Assembly (NCBI GenBank): GCA_025463415.1
Contig: JAOBWO010000098.1
Location: forward strand, 1 to 39,304
Source: Acidimicrobiales bacterium
GTDB taxonomy: Bacteria; Actinomycetota; Acidimicrobiia; Acidimicrobiales; Ilumatobacteraceae
DNA length: 39,304 nt
Direction: 5' to 3'
Shown here piece by piece: positions 1 through 7,450 of this stretch. A program made the translations under genes and the position numbers. Under the pieces are notes generated by a model. The model saw only the letters and a program-made list of their open reading frames with translations, searched no databases and was not told where the DNA came from. The number at the start of each line of letters is the position of its first letter. Within the stretch, counting starts at the first letter, position 1.

Positions 1-124
1 CGTCGGTCCAGATGTCGGTGCCGATCAGTTCATCGTTGAGATCGCCGGGTGTCGGAGCGGCCGGAGCAGCCTCCATTGCATCCCCGAGCACGCTGGCCGG
101 GGTGCTGATCATGTCGTTCGACAC
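1..124 (-). CDS. Unknown protein, N-terminal 41 codons only
   Basis: The gene runs off the left edge. It starts at GTG 124 (reading SNDMISTPASVLGDAMEAA) with a good Shine-Dalgarno stretch, AGGAAGGAAG, about 6 nt upstream; an in-frame ATG at 112 is an alternative. The visible part is acidic, Ala/Pro-rich and probably disordered, and has no signal peptide. It lies 107 bp downstream of the kinase in the same direction, so it may be functionally linked to it. I do not recognise the family. The 125-231 gap holds an inverted pair TTTTGG (166-171) / CCAAAA (184-189) that could mark a weak terminator or an operator; nothing else is clear there. Confidence 0.6.
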   Translation of the reverse strand, partial: MSNDMISTPASVLGDAMEAAPAAPTPGDLNDELIGTDIWTD

Positions 125-231
125 TGAACTTCCTTCCTCGCGTTGTCCTTCACCACTGTGGCATATTTTGGTCGGCGCGGAATCCAAAACCGTTACGACA
201 CGCAGCAGTGATGCCGGCGGGTCGACCCGGT

Positions 232-2139
232 TCAGCCGTAGTAGGCGAGCTCGGCGTGCAGGCGGTCGAGCGCCTGCTGGGCCACCAGCATCGCCTTGCG
301 CGCGCTGAACGGGATCCGCCCCGTGTTCTCCAGCACCCGCCACTCGGTGCTCGTCGACTGCACCGCAGCCTGCAGTTCCGCGGCATCTGCGTCCGCGCGC
401 AGACCCAGTCGTCGTGCGGGCTCGGGGTGGATCAGCAGGCGGCACAGCTCGCCGCGCAACCAGCGGGGGAGCGCTGCGCGGCCGGAGACGATCTCGCGGA
501 GCAGGTCCAGTTCGACCAGCAGCGGTAGTTCCTGTTGCAACGATTCGATCCGGTCGAGCAGCTCGGTGCGACCAGGGCTGCTGGGCGCGACCTTCATCGC
601 CTGCTGGACGATGCGCAGACCGGATGTGGCACGGAAGGCGACGCCGCGCACGTCGGCCAGGTTGGCGGCGAGGGCCTGCAGCTCGGAGATCCGATCCGGG
701 TCGGCGGCGCGCAGGTTCGGGAACAGGGTGATGCCGGGCGTGCTGTTGACCACCACGTCGAGCACGCGCTGCGGGTCGTGCCCCGGCACCGGCACCACCA
801 ACCCCTCGACCGCGTACGGGCCACAGTCGGCGGCCTTCAGCGTCGCCAGCAAAGCCGTGACCTGGCTGAGCGGGTCCGGGTCGGCGGCGCTGAGCACGAG
901 CACGATCAGATCGCTGGCCGCGACGTGAGCACCCGCCACATCCGTCGCATGCTCTGCGGCCATGTCGGCCCGGCTGCGCAGCCCGGCGACCAGGAGCAGC
1001 GTCTCCGGGGTGGGAGGCCCGACCACTGTCGTGGTGAACGGACGAACCAGTCGGGCGGTGACCTCGACGGCCACGGGCTCGTCGTTGATCAGCAGCCGCG
1101 ATCCGGTGATGAGATCGTTGACCCGCCCGGCGGCCCCCGTCAGGGGCAGCTGCACCGCTGGTGCCTCGGTGAGCGGCGGCGGCAGCATCGTGCCGGGAGT
1201 CGGTGCGATCATCGTGCGCGGCGCGGAGGGCGCGACGGGTGCCGGCGGGGGTGCGGGCGCGGCACCATGGAGGAACGCGGTGAGCGCGTCGGCGAGGGCG
1301 AAGCACGAGTCGAACCGGTCGTCGGGGAGTCGAGCCATCCCCTTCGCGAGCACGTCGCTCAGCGCTCGCGGGAGATCTGGTCGCACCTCGAACAGTGGCT
1401 GGGCCAGCGACTCGGCGCGGCTGCGACGCACTCCGGAGAGCGTCTCCGATGCGAACGCCGGATGTCCGGCGAGCAGCTCGTAGATCACCGCCGTGGTGGC
1501 GAAGACGTCGACGCGGCGGTCGATCACCGATGTCGCATGGGCCTGTTCCGGCGCCATGTACGCGGGCGTGCCGGCGGCGAGGGTGAACCCGCTGGCGACG
1601 GCGAGGTCCTTGGCCAGCCCGAAGTCGCCGATCATCACGGCGTCGTCGCCGACGATGCGTCCGGCGCGCGCGGCGGAGACCCGTTCGTGGTTGCGGATCG
1701 AGCGGAACAAGATGTTGCTCGGCTTGATGTCGCGGTGGACCACACCGAAGTCGTGGACGATCGAGAGCGCCTCGCAGATCTCCAGCGCGAGGAGGAGCGC
1801 TGTCTCGGTATCCATCGGCTGGCCCTTGGGCAGCTCCTCGATCTTCTCGTGCAGCGTGCCGCGGTCGGCGACCGCCATCACGAAGTACGGACGTCCGTCG
1901 GGGAGCTCGTCGACATCGAAGACCCGCACGACGCGGTCGTGGTCGATCCGGCGCAAGAGCCGGGCCTCTTCGATGAAGCGGCGGCGGATGTCGACGTTGC
2001 GAGCCCAGTTGTCGGCCAGCACCTTGATCGCGACCTGGACCTCGAGCAGTTCGTCGAAGGCCAGCCAGACCGTCGCGAAGCTGCCCGCCCCGAGCGCCTT
2101 CTCGGCGAGGTACTTGCCGATGCGATGCGGGTTGGCCAC
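232..2139 (-). CDS. Ser/Thr protein kinase with C-terminal degenerate GTPase-like region
   Basis: The N-terminal half is a complete Hanks-type kinase: glycine loop GAGSFATV (17-24), ATP-binding Lys39, HRDIKPSN (135-142), DFG (172-174) and APE (196-198). It therefore looks catalytically competent and should phosphorylate Ser/Thr on proteins. A Pro/Ala-rich linker follows at about 300-335. The remaining ~300 residues are not a PASTA or sensor domain and contain no membrane segment. They read like a dynamin-type GTPase that lost its P-loop: VVGPPTPETLL stands where GxxxxGKS is expected, followed by a strand DLIVLVLSAADP, and then a helical region. That comparison is by eye. Start: GTG 2139, chosen because the kinase fold begins immediately after it and CAAGAT lies 6 bp upstream, like the leaderless promoters elsewhere in the window. 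A TTG at 2184 is in frame but unsupported. Length 635 aa. Confidence 0.9.
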   Translation of the reverse strand: MANPHRIGKYLAEKALGAGSFATVWLAFDELLEVQVAIKVLADNWARNVDIRRRFIEEARLLRRIDHDRVVRVFDVDELPDGRPYFVMAVADRGTLHEKIEELPKGQPMDTETALLLALEICEALSIVHDFGVVHRDIKPSNILFRSIRNHERVSAARAGRIVGDDAVMIGDFGLAKDLAVASGFTLAAGTPAYMAPEQAHATSVIDRRVDVFATTAVIYELLAGHPAFASETLSGVRRSRAESLAQPLFEVRPDLPRALSDVLAKGMARLPDDRFDSCFALADALTAFLHGAAPAPPPAPVAPSAPRTMIAPTPGTMLPPPLTEAPAVQLPLTGAAGRVNDLITGSRLLINDEPVAVEVTARLVRPFTTTVVGPPTPETLLLVAGLRSRADMAAEHATDVAGAHVAASDLIVLVLSAADPDPLSQVTALLATLKAADCGPYAVEGLVVPVPGHDPQRVLDVVVNSTPGITLFPNLRAADPDRISELQALAANLADVRGVAFRATSGLRIVQQAMKVAPSSPGRTELLDRIESLQQELPLLVELDLLREIVSGRAALPRWLRGELCRLLIHPEPARRLGLRADADAAELQAAVQSTSTEWRVLENTGRIPFSARKAMLVAQQALDRLHAELAYYG

Positions 2140-2192
2140 GTGTCCATCTTGGCCGGTCAGGCAACCCTGTGCACGATCATCCAAAACAGGAC

Positions 2193-2220
2193 GAGGGTGC
2201 CGGCCGGAGCCGGCACCCTC
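2193..2220 (-). terminator. Rho-independent terminator of the transporter operon
   Basis: A perfect 12-bp stem, GAGGGTGCCGGC (2193-2204) with GCCGGCACCCTC (2209-2220), closes a CGGA loop 27 bp after the stop codon of the substrate-binding protein. On the minus strand the stem is followed by a short TTTT-containing stretch. It also separates the operon from the kinase gene downstream. Confidence 0.85.
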
Positions 2221-2247
2221 GCTTTCATGTGCAGTGCGCTTCGAGTG

Positions 2248-3597
2248 TTACTTGAGACCGATCGAAGGATCGAGGAACTCGTTCGTCACGATGTCATCGG
2301 CCGTCAGACCCGTCTTCGGCGGGCTGTCCTGAGCGGTGTACACCGGGGTGGCCTTCTTGATCAGGTCGTTGACGCGAGCGAGGTCGAACTTGCCCATGAC
2401 GCCGTCGGGACCGTTGGCGACCAGCTTGTCGTCCTTCATCGTCTTGACGGCGTAGTCCGCGGTGCCCTGCGAGTACACCCAGCCGTTGTCGAACTTGGCG
2501 ACGGCGTCGAGGATGACCTTGTTGGCGGCGGTCGGGTCGGTCAGGTAGTCCACCGACGACTGCTGGATGATCGGCACGAGGGCCTTCAGGCAGTCGGCGT
2601 ACTTGGTGATGTTGGCCGGCTTGGTCGCGATCGACTCGGCGTAGTTGTTCCAGCCGGCGTCGTTGATGTACTGGTACGCGACCGGCTTCTTCCAACCGGC
2701 GATCTCGTTCTCGTACAGGTACGGCTCAGCGGAGCCGAAGCCCTGCTGAGCGGACTTGCCCTCGTCGGCCAGGAACAGTGCCGGCGTGCCGTCGTACGAG
2801 CCGTCGACCTGATCGGTCTTCAGCACACCGGTCGAGGTGAAGTAGTCCATGTACGCCGCGCCACCGAAGTAGCGGATCTTGACGCCGGCGGTGCCGAGGT
2901 CGGCGATGGTCTTCACGTCGGGGTAGGTGGCGGGATCCCACATGATCATCTGCGGGTTCTTGTCGAAGCCGGACTCGACCGCGACGGTCGGGAACTTGTC
3001 CGAGTTCTGGATCGCCTCGTCGGTGTAGACGTAGCCGAGCATGATGCTGTCGTCGGCGTAGAGCTGCGAGGTGACCGACGCGAAGCCGATCGCCGGGCCG
3101 CCCGAGAGGACCGAGACCTTGACGCCCTGGTCGACACCGTTCGAGGTGAGCTCACCCGTGACGGTGAACGTGTCCTTGTCGATGGTGTAGTCGGCGCCGA
3201 TCATGTTGTAGAGGAAACCGTGCTCGGCCTCCGGGTTCCAGTCCGTCTGGATCTTGACGTCTGCCGGGCAGAGGTCGGCCAGCGGCCCGGTGCCGGTTGC
3301 CGTCGAGCCGCCCGTCGTCGTGTCGGTCGAGCCACCAGTGGTGGTGTCGGTCGAGCCGCCCGTCGTCGTGTCGGTCGAGCCACCAGTGGTGGTGTCGGTG
3401 GACCCGCCAGTGGTGGTGTCGGTCGAGGCAGCGGTGGTGTCGCCGGTCGAGGCCGTGGTGGTGTCGGCCGTGCTGGCGGCGGTGGTGGCCACCGGTGCCG
3501 TGGTGGTTGCCGTCTTCTTGTCGCTGCCACAGGCTGCGAGCACGAGGCCGGCTACGAGGACGCTGGAGGCCAGCGCCTTACTCCGTCGGTGTTGCAT
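2248..3597 (-). CDS. ABC transporter substrate-binding lipoprotein (NitT/TauT, NMT1/THI5-like)
   Basis: Extracellular solute-binding component of the ABC importer encoded just upstream. A signal peptide ends in the lipobox LAAC (Cys23), so the protein is membrane-anchored. A Thr/Ser/Gly linker (about 29-104) follows and includes five exact 8-residue units STDTTTGG (58-97). The binding domain starts near ADLCPADVKIQTDW, and the features QTDW and GFLYNMIG fit the family that binds thiamine-pyrimidine precursors, taurine or nitrate; the ligand cannot be read from the sequence. Start ATG 3597 has the Shine-Dalgarno sequence GGGAGAG 7 nt upstream. Length 449 aa. It is separated from the permease by a 107-bp gap with a hairpin and a duplicated 13-mer, which suggests separate control of expression. 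Confidence 0.9.
   Translation of the reverse strand: MQHRRSKALASSVLVAGLVLAACGSDKKTATTTAPVATTAASTADTTTASTGDTTAASTDTTTGGSTDTTTGGSTDTTTGGSTDTTTGGSTDTTTGGSTATGTGPLADLCPADVKIQTDWNPEAEHGFLYNMIGADYTIDKDTFTVTGELTSNGVDQGVKVSVLSGGPAIGFASVTSQLYADDSIMLGYVYTDEAIQNSDKFPTVAVESGFDKNPQMIMWDPATYPDVKTIADLGTAGVKIRYFGGAAYMDYFTSTGVLKTDQVDGSYDGTPALFLADEGKSAQQGFGSAEPYLYENEIAGWKKPVAYQYINDAGWNNYAESIATKPANITKYADCLKALVPIIQQSSVDYLTDPTAANKVILDAVAKFDNGWVYSQGTADYAVKTMKDDKLVANGPDGVMGKFDLARVNDLIKKATPVYTAQDSPPKTGLTADDIVTNEFLDPSIGLK
3307..3426 (-). repeat. Five 24-bp tandem repeats coding STDTTTGG
   Basis: Five in-frame 24-bp units (120 bp) encode the linker of the substrate-binding lipoprotein. Units alternate between two synonymous spellings (GGCGG..ACGAC-type and CACCA-type), so the array has both expanded and diverged. 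Copy number is likely to vary between strains by slippage; this would only change linker length. Confidence 0.9.
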
Positions 3598-3637
3598 TGA
3601 TTTCTCTCCCTTGGTTTGGTGGTTCACGCTGAGTCGG

Positions 3638-3696
3638 GAAGCCCGTTTGCCCGGGCTTCGGTGGGTGGATCTGTGTCGTCGATCTGTGTCGTCGAT
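3638..3696 (-). other. Hairpin plus duplicated 13-mer between permease and binding-protein genes
   Basis: In the 107-bp intergenic gap there is an 8-bp stem GAAGCCCG (3638-3645) / CGGGCTTC (3652-3659) and a perfect tandem duplication of CTGTGTCGTCGAT (3671-3683 and 3684-3696). The hairpin has no T-run on the minus strand, so it is more likely an RNA-stability or attenuation element than a full terminator. The duplicated 13-mer could be an operator or a recent slippage product. Confidence 0.5.
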
Positions 3697-3704
3697 GGAG
3701 GGGT

Positions 3705-4592
3705 TCAGGACCGGCCGCTGGCTTCGTACCAGTTGCCGACGACGCGGCGGCCGAGCCAACCGAAGATGAGGAAGAAGGCGATGCCGAGCGCCGAGCCGAG
3801 GATGATGCCCCCGTACACCTGCGGATAGATCGCCTTCTGGCGGTAGCTCTCCATGACGATGCCGATGCCGGGCTTGCTGCCGCCACGGAAGAACTGCTCG
3901 CCGACGATGGCACCGATGACGGACAGCCCGGCGGAGATGCGGAAGCCGGTGAACACGGCGGGCAGCGCTGCAGGCACCTGCAGCTTCCACAGGCGGGTCC
4001 AGCGGTTCGCCCCGCGCAGCGTGAACAGGTCGTGCTGGCCGACATCAGCCGACTGGAGGCCGAAGAGGGTGTTGGTCACGATCGGGAAGAAGGCGATCAT
4101 CGCGCAGACGAACAGGCGAGGCAGGAGGCCAGTTCCGAACACGGACAGGATGATCGGCACGATCGCCAGGATCGGGACGGCCTGGAGGGCGACGAGGTAG
4201 GGGTAGAACGCTCGCTCGGCCCATCGTGCCTGGGCCATGATCACGGCCAGGAGCATCCCGACGACGATCGTGAAGGAGAGACCGATCAGTGACACCACGG
4301 CCGTCCACTTCACGCCGTTGAGCAGCTTGTCGCGCGCCAGCGCGTGGCCGAAGGACTCGTTCACCACCGTGAACGGAGACGGCAGCAAGAAGCCCGGCTT
4401 GTCGAAGAACTTGCGCATGCCGCTGACGTGCATGTACTGCCAGATCGCGACGAAGACCAGCAGCACGATGGGTGGTCCGATGAACCGGCTGAGCTCGAAC
4501 TTGCGCTTCGCCCGCGGCGAGGGCCCGACCATCTCCAGCGCCGTCCCGGGTGGCGTCATGCCCAGCCCGCCGCTACCGGCTGCCATGCTCAT
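3705..4592 (-). CDS. ABC transporter permease (SsuC/TauC type)
   Basis: Inner-membrane channel subunit of the importer. After a ~35-residue cytoplasmic N-terminus there are about six hydrophobic segments, beginning IGPPIVLLVFVAIWQYM. The segment LRGANRWTRLWKLQVPAALPAVFTG is replaced here by positions only: it lies around residues 190-215 and carries the EAA-loop signature (G-A then A-L-P-A-V-F-T-G) that contacts the ATPase. Length 295 aa is normal for the BPD permease family. The start ATG overlaps the ATPase stop (ATGA at 4589-4592), so translation is coupled. Confidence 0.93.
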   Translation of the reverse strand: MSMAAGSGGLGMTPPGTALEMVGPSPRAKRKFELSRFIGPPIVLLVFVAIWQYMHVSGMRKFFDKPGFLLPSPFTVVNESFGHALARDKLLNGVKWTAVVSLIGLSFTIVVGMLLAVIMAQARWAERAFYPYLVALQAVPILAIVPIILSVFGTGLLPRLFVCAMIAFFPIVTNTLFGLQSADVGQHDLFTLRGANRWTRLWKLQVPAALPAVFTGFRISAGLSVIGAIVGEQFFRGGSKPGIGIVMESYRQKAIYPQVYGGIILGSALGIAFFLIFGWLGRRVVGNWYEASGRS

Positions 4593-5356
4593 GAGTGCGC
4601 TCCACGGAGCTCGTGGGAGATGCGTCCGCTGAGCTCGGCGAAGGCCGGATCGAAGCGCAGCTCTGGGGAGCGCGGGTAGTCGAACGGCACGTTGAAGTCG
4701 GCGACGATGTGCCCCGGGCGGGCACTCATCACGAGCACGCGTGTCGAGAGGAACACGGCCTCGCTGATCGAGTGAGTGATGAACAGCCCGGCGAAGCCGT
4801 TGCGCTGGAACAGGCTGATGACCTCGTCGTTGAGGCGCTCGCGGGTGATCTCGTCGACCGCGCCGAATGGCTCGTCGAACAGGAACACGCTGGGATCCAG
4901 CACGAGTGAACGGGCCAGCGATGCGCGCATCTTCATCCCGCCGGACAGCTGCTTGGGGAACTTCCCTTCAGCGCCTGTGAGTCCGACGAGGTCGATCGCT
5001 GCCTGGGCACGCTTACGGCGCTCGGCCTTCGGGATGCCCTCCAGCTCGGCCATCAGCTCCACGTTGCGCAGCACGTTGCGCCACTGCAGCAAGGTCGCGT
5101 CCTGGAAGACGTAGCCGAGGCTGGAGCGATCGACGGTGACGCTGCCACTGGTGGCCGGGTTGAGGCCGGACGCGATGCGCAGCAGGGTGCTCTTGCCGCA
5201 GCCGGACGGGCCGACCACGGTGACGAACTCGCCGGGGAACACGTCGAACGACGTCTCCGCCAAGGCGTGGGTCCCGTCGGGGAACACCATCGACACGTTC
5301 GAGAAGCGCAGCGCCGGCGCGCCCGAGCGCTGCAGAGGAGTGGAGGTCGCTGTCAT
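4589..5356 (-). CDS. ABC transporter ATP-binding protein (SsuB/TauB type)
   Basis: Cytoplasmic ATPase driving the importer. Walker A GPSGCGKST (49-57), a Q-loop in YVFQDATLL, signature LSGGM, Walker B FLFDEPFGAVDE and the H-loop LFITHSISEAVFLS are all intact. Start ATG 5356 has AGGA 7 nt upstream. Upstream in-frame GTG 5371 and TTG 5377 are possible; the TTG would overlap the SDR stop. Product 255 aa, typical for the taurine/nitrate/sulfonate group. It lies between the SDR and permease genes of one operon. Confidence 0.93.
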   Translation of the reverse strand: MTATSTPLQRSGAPALRFSNVSMVFPDGTHALAETSFDVFPGEFVTVVGPSGCGKSTLLRIASGLNPATSGSVTVDRSSLGYVFQDATLLQWRNVLRNVELMAELEGIPKAERRKRAQAAIDLVGLTGAEGKFPKQLSGGMKMRASLARSLVLDPSVFLFDEPFGAVDEITRERLNDEVISLFQRNGFAGLFITHSISEAVFLSTRVLVMSARPGHIVADFNVPFDYPRSPELRFDPAFAELSGRISHELRGAHS

Positions 5357-5373
5357 CGGGTCGTCCTGCACGG

Positions 5374-6168
5374 TCAATGCATCACCATTCCACCGGAGAC
5401 GTTCATCGCCTGCCCCGTGCAGTACGACGCATCGTCGGAGGCGAGGAACATGGCCATCTTGGCGACATCACTCGGTTCGGCGAGCCGGCCCAGCGGTGAC
5501 TTCGACGACCACGCGGCCACCATCTCGGGGGTGCGGGTGGCAGCGCCCATCTCGGTGAGCACGTAGCCGGGGCAGATGCAGTTGACGTTGATGCTGTAGC
5601 AGCCCAGCTCCATCGCCGAGACCCGCGTGAACGCGATCACGGCGGACTTCGACGCGGCGTAGTGAGCCTGGTTCGGCGACCCGAGCTTGCCGCCCATGCT
5701 GGCCATGTTGATGATCCGCCCGCCGGAGCGGCCAACCATGTGCCCGGCAGCGACCTGGTCGCGCATCGCCCGCCCGACGACCTGGGTGGTGACGAACATC
5801 GACCGGACGTTGATGTCGAAGGTGAGGTCCCAGTTCTCGATGGTCATGTCGAGGATCGGGGCCATCTTCAGCACCCCTGCGTTGTTGACCAGCAGGTCGA
5901 CACCGCCCAGCAGATCGATCGCTTCGCGGGTCACCTCGGCGGTGGCCGCGGCATCGGCGAGGTCGACCACAGCCGATTCGCACTCGAGCGTCTTGGCGAG
6001 CTCGTGTACCTCGTCCGCGGCGATGTCGAGGAGCACCAGCGAGGCCCCCTCCGCGGCGAACGTGCGGGCGATCTCGGCCCCGATGCCACGCGCGGCGCCG
6101 GTCACGATCGCTCGACGCCCGTCGAGCCGTCGGCCTGCCGGAGGCGATGTGCTCGTGCTGCTCCCCAT
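5374..6168 (-). CDS. Short-chain dehydrogenase/reductase (SDR)
   Basis: NAD(P)-dependent oxidoreductase with a Rossmann fold. It shows the nucleotide-binding TGAARGIG, the structural NNAGV, the catalytic Ser in INMASMGG and the YxxxK pair in YAASK. An acidic residue after the second strand (LLDIAAD) favours NAD over NADP. The family interconverts alcohols and ketones, so here it is likely to oxidise or reduce an intermediate of the pathway encoded by the surrounding operon. ATG 6168 was chosen; GTG 6177 is also possible and neither has a good Shine-Dalgarno sequence. The gene ends where the ATPase gene begins. Confidence 0.9.
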   Translation of the reverse strand: MGSSTSTSPPAGRRLDGRRAIVTGAARGIGAEIARTFAAEGASLVLLDIAADEVHELAKTLECESAVVDLADAAATAEVTREAIDLLGGVDLLVNNAGVLKMAPILDMTIENWDLTFDINVRSMFVTTQVVGRAMRDQVAAGHMVGRSGGRIINMASMGGKLGSPNQAHYAASKSAVIAFTRVSAMELGCYSINVNCICPGYVLTEMGAATRTPEMVAAWSSKSPLGRLAEPSDVAKMAMFLASDDASYCTGQAMNVSGGMVMH

Positions 6169-6212
6169 GTGCGGCACATCCTAGAGCACCGTTGTGTAAC
6201 GCCCTTCGAGAG

Positions 6213-6226
6213 AACCGTTAACAGTT
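6213..6226. promoter_or_regulatory. Candidate operator dyad before the SDR gene
   Basis: AACCGTTAACAGTT is a near-perfect dyad centred on GTTAAC, in the 65-bp gap between the amidohydrolase and SDR genes. This is the longest non-coding gap within the first part of the operon, so an internal promoter with a repressor site is plausible. Which protein binds is unknown; no regulator gene lies next to the operon in this window. Confidence 0.35.
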
Positions 6227-6242
6227 GGTTTCGTGTTGTGAC

Positions 6243-7439
6243 CTATGTCCGGAAGGGTCCGGCGGCGACCAATCGCCCCTGGTGGAAGACCATTCTGTCG
6301 CTCGGTCCGAAGGCGAGCGCATCCCGAACGCCGGTCGCGCTGATCGCGACGAGCTCGGCCGGAGCACCAACAGCGATGCCCGCGTGGGAACCGGAGATCG
6401 CTCGGTGAACGGCGCCGCTGACTGCGTCGAGCGCGGCGTGCGGCAGCAGGTGCGCGGCCATCACCATCAGCGAGCCGGTCTCCAGCGGATCGGCACGGCC
6501 CATCGGGTTGAACGGGTCCTGCAGGTTGTCCGCGCCGGCGCACACGTTGACGCCGGCATCGCGCAACGCCTTGACAGCGGTGAGCGCGCGGGGCATCGCC
6601 TGCTGATGGTCACGGCCTTGGAGGAAGAGGTTGGTGTGGGGGAGCGCGACGACGCTGACGCCGGCTTCGGCCACCAGCGCGGCGACCTCGTGCTGACGCT
6701 CCACGGGCTGGACGACGAGGCTGATGCAGTGGCTCGCCGTGACGCGGTGGGGGAAGCCCGTCTCGAGGATGCGCTGGGCGAGGTGCTCCAGCGCGAGCTT
6801 GGTCGGGTCCAGCGTCTCGTCCGTGTGCAGGTCGACGTTGCGACCGCGCTCGGCAGCGATGTCGAGCAGCTCATAGGTCGCCGCACACGGGTCGTCCTCG
6901 AGGTGGGGGCAGCCTCCGACGACATCGGCGCCGGCATCCAACGCATCACGCAGCAGGGCCCGGGAATCCGCGCCCGCTGCTCCGGTGATCGGCCAGCCGA
7001 CCAATGCGACGATCTCGAGGTCGCAGATGTCGGCGGTGCGGCGGCGGACCTCGGCCAGGGCCTCGACCGACATCAGCCCGTTCTCCAACGTGGTGTCGGC
7101 ATGGGAGCGGATCAGCGTCGTGCCGTTGGCGACCATCAATCGCACGGCACGCTCGGCGCGTTCGATCGTGTCGTCGAGCGAGATCAGGTGGCGGTGGGCC
7201 TGCATCGCCAGGATCGCGCCCATCAGGTCGCCGGTGACGTTGATGATCCGTTCGGCCAGGAACGCCTTGTCCAGGTGCGCGTGCGGCTCGGCGAACGCAC
7301 TCAGCAGGAGTCGGCCGCCGAGGTCGACCATGTCGTCGCCGGGTGCGGCCAGATCGGTGCCGATGTCGGTGATCACGCCGTCGGCGATGCGCAGGTCGAC
7401 CAGTCGCCCGTCGGCCAGGTGTGCCGCGTGGAGAAGCAT
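6243..7439 (-). CDS. Cytosine-deaminase-like amidohydrolase
   Basis: Metal-dependent hydrolase of the amidohydrolase superfamily, close in style to CodA/AtzC. The metal-binding HAHLDK is at 53-58; later ligands are visible in VDLHTDE, ASHC and CAGADN, matching the His-x-His, His, His, Asp pattern of the deaminase subgroup. These enzymes hydrolyse C-N bonds in pyrimidines, triazines, cyclic ureides or N-acyl compounds, so the neighbourhood is probably a nitrogen-heterocycle or amide pathway. ATG 7439 begins 11 bp after the LLM stop, so the two are almost certainly co-transcribed. Length 398 aa, as expected. The reading frame is open much further upstream, but that part overlaps the LLM gene and is not used. 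Confidence 0.88.
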   Translation of the reverse strand: MLLHAAHLADGRLVDLRIADGVITDIGTDLAAPGDDMVDLGGRLLLSAFAEPHAHLDKAFLAERIINVTGDLMGAILAMQAHRHLISLDDTIERAERAVRLMVANGTTLIRSHADTTLENGLMSVEALAEVRRRTADICDLEIVALVGWPITGAAGADSRALLRDALDAGADVVGGCPHLEDDPCAATYELLDIAAERGRNVDLHTDETLDPTKLALEHLAQRILETGFPHRVTASHCISLVVQPVERQHEVAALVAEAGVSVVALPHTNLFLQGRDHQQAMPRALTAVKALRDAGVNVCAGADNLQDPFNPMGRADPLETGSLMVMAAHLLPHAALDAVSGAVHRAISGSHAGIAVGAPAELVAISATGVRDALAFGPSDRMVFHQGRLVAAGPFRT

Positions 7440-7450
7440 GCCGGACCCGC

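Noticed and set aside
3307-3426. Possible CRISPR array
   Set aside because: The 24-bp units are contiguous without spacers and in frame with a lipoprotein linker.
535-3600. A 1021-codon open frame on the plus strand across the kinase and binding-protein genes
   Set aside because: It is antisense to two well-supported genes and a terminator, is very rich in Arg, Gly, Val and Asp, and is a usual by-product of high third-position GC.
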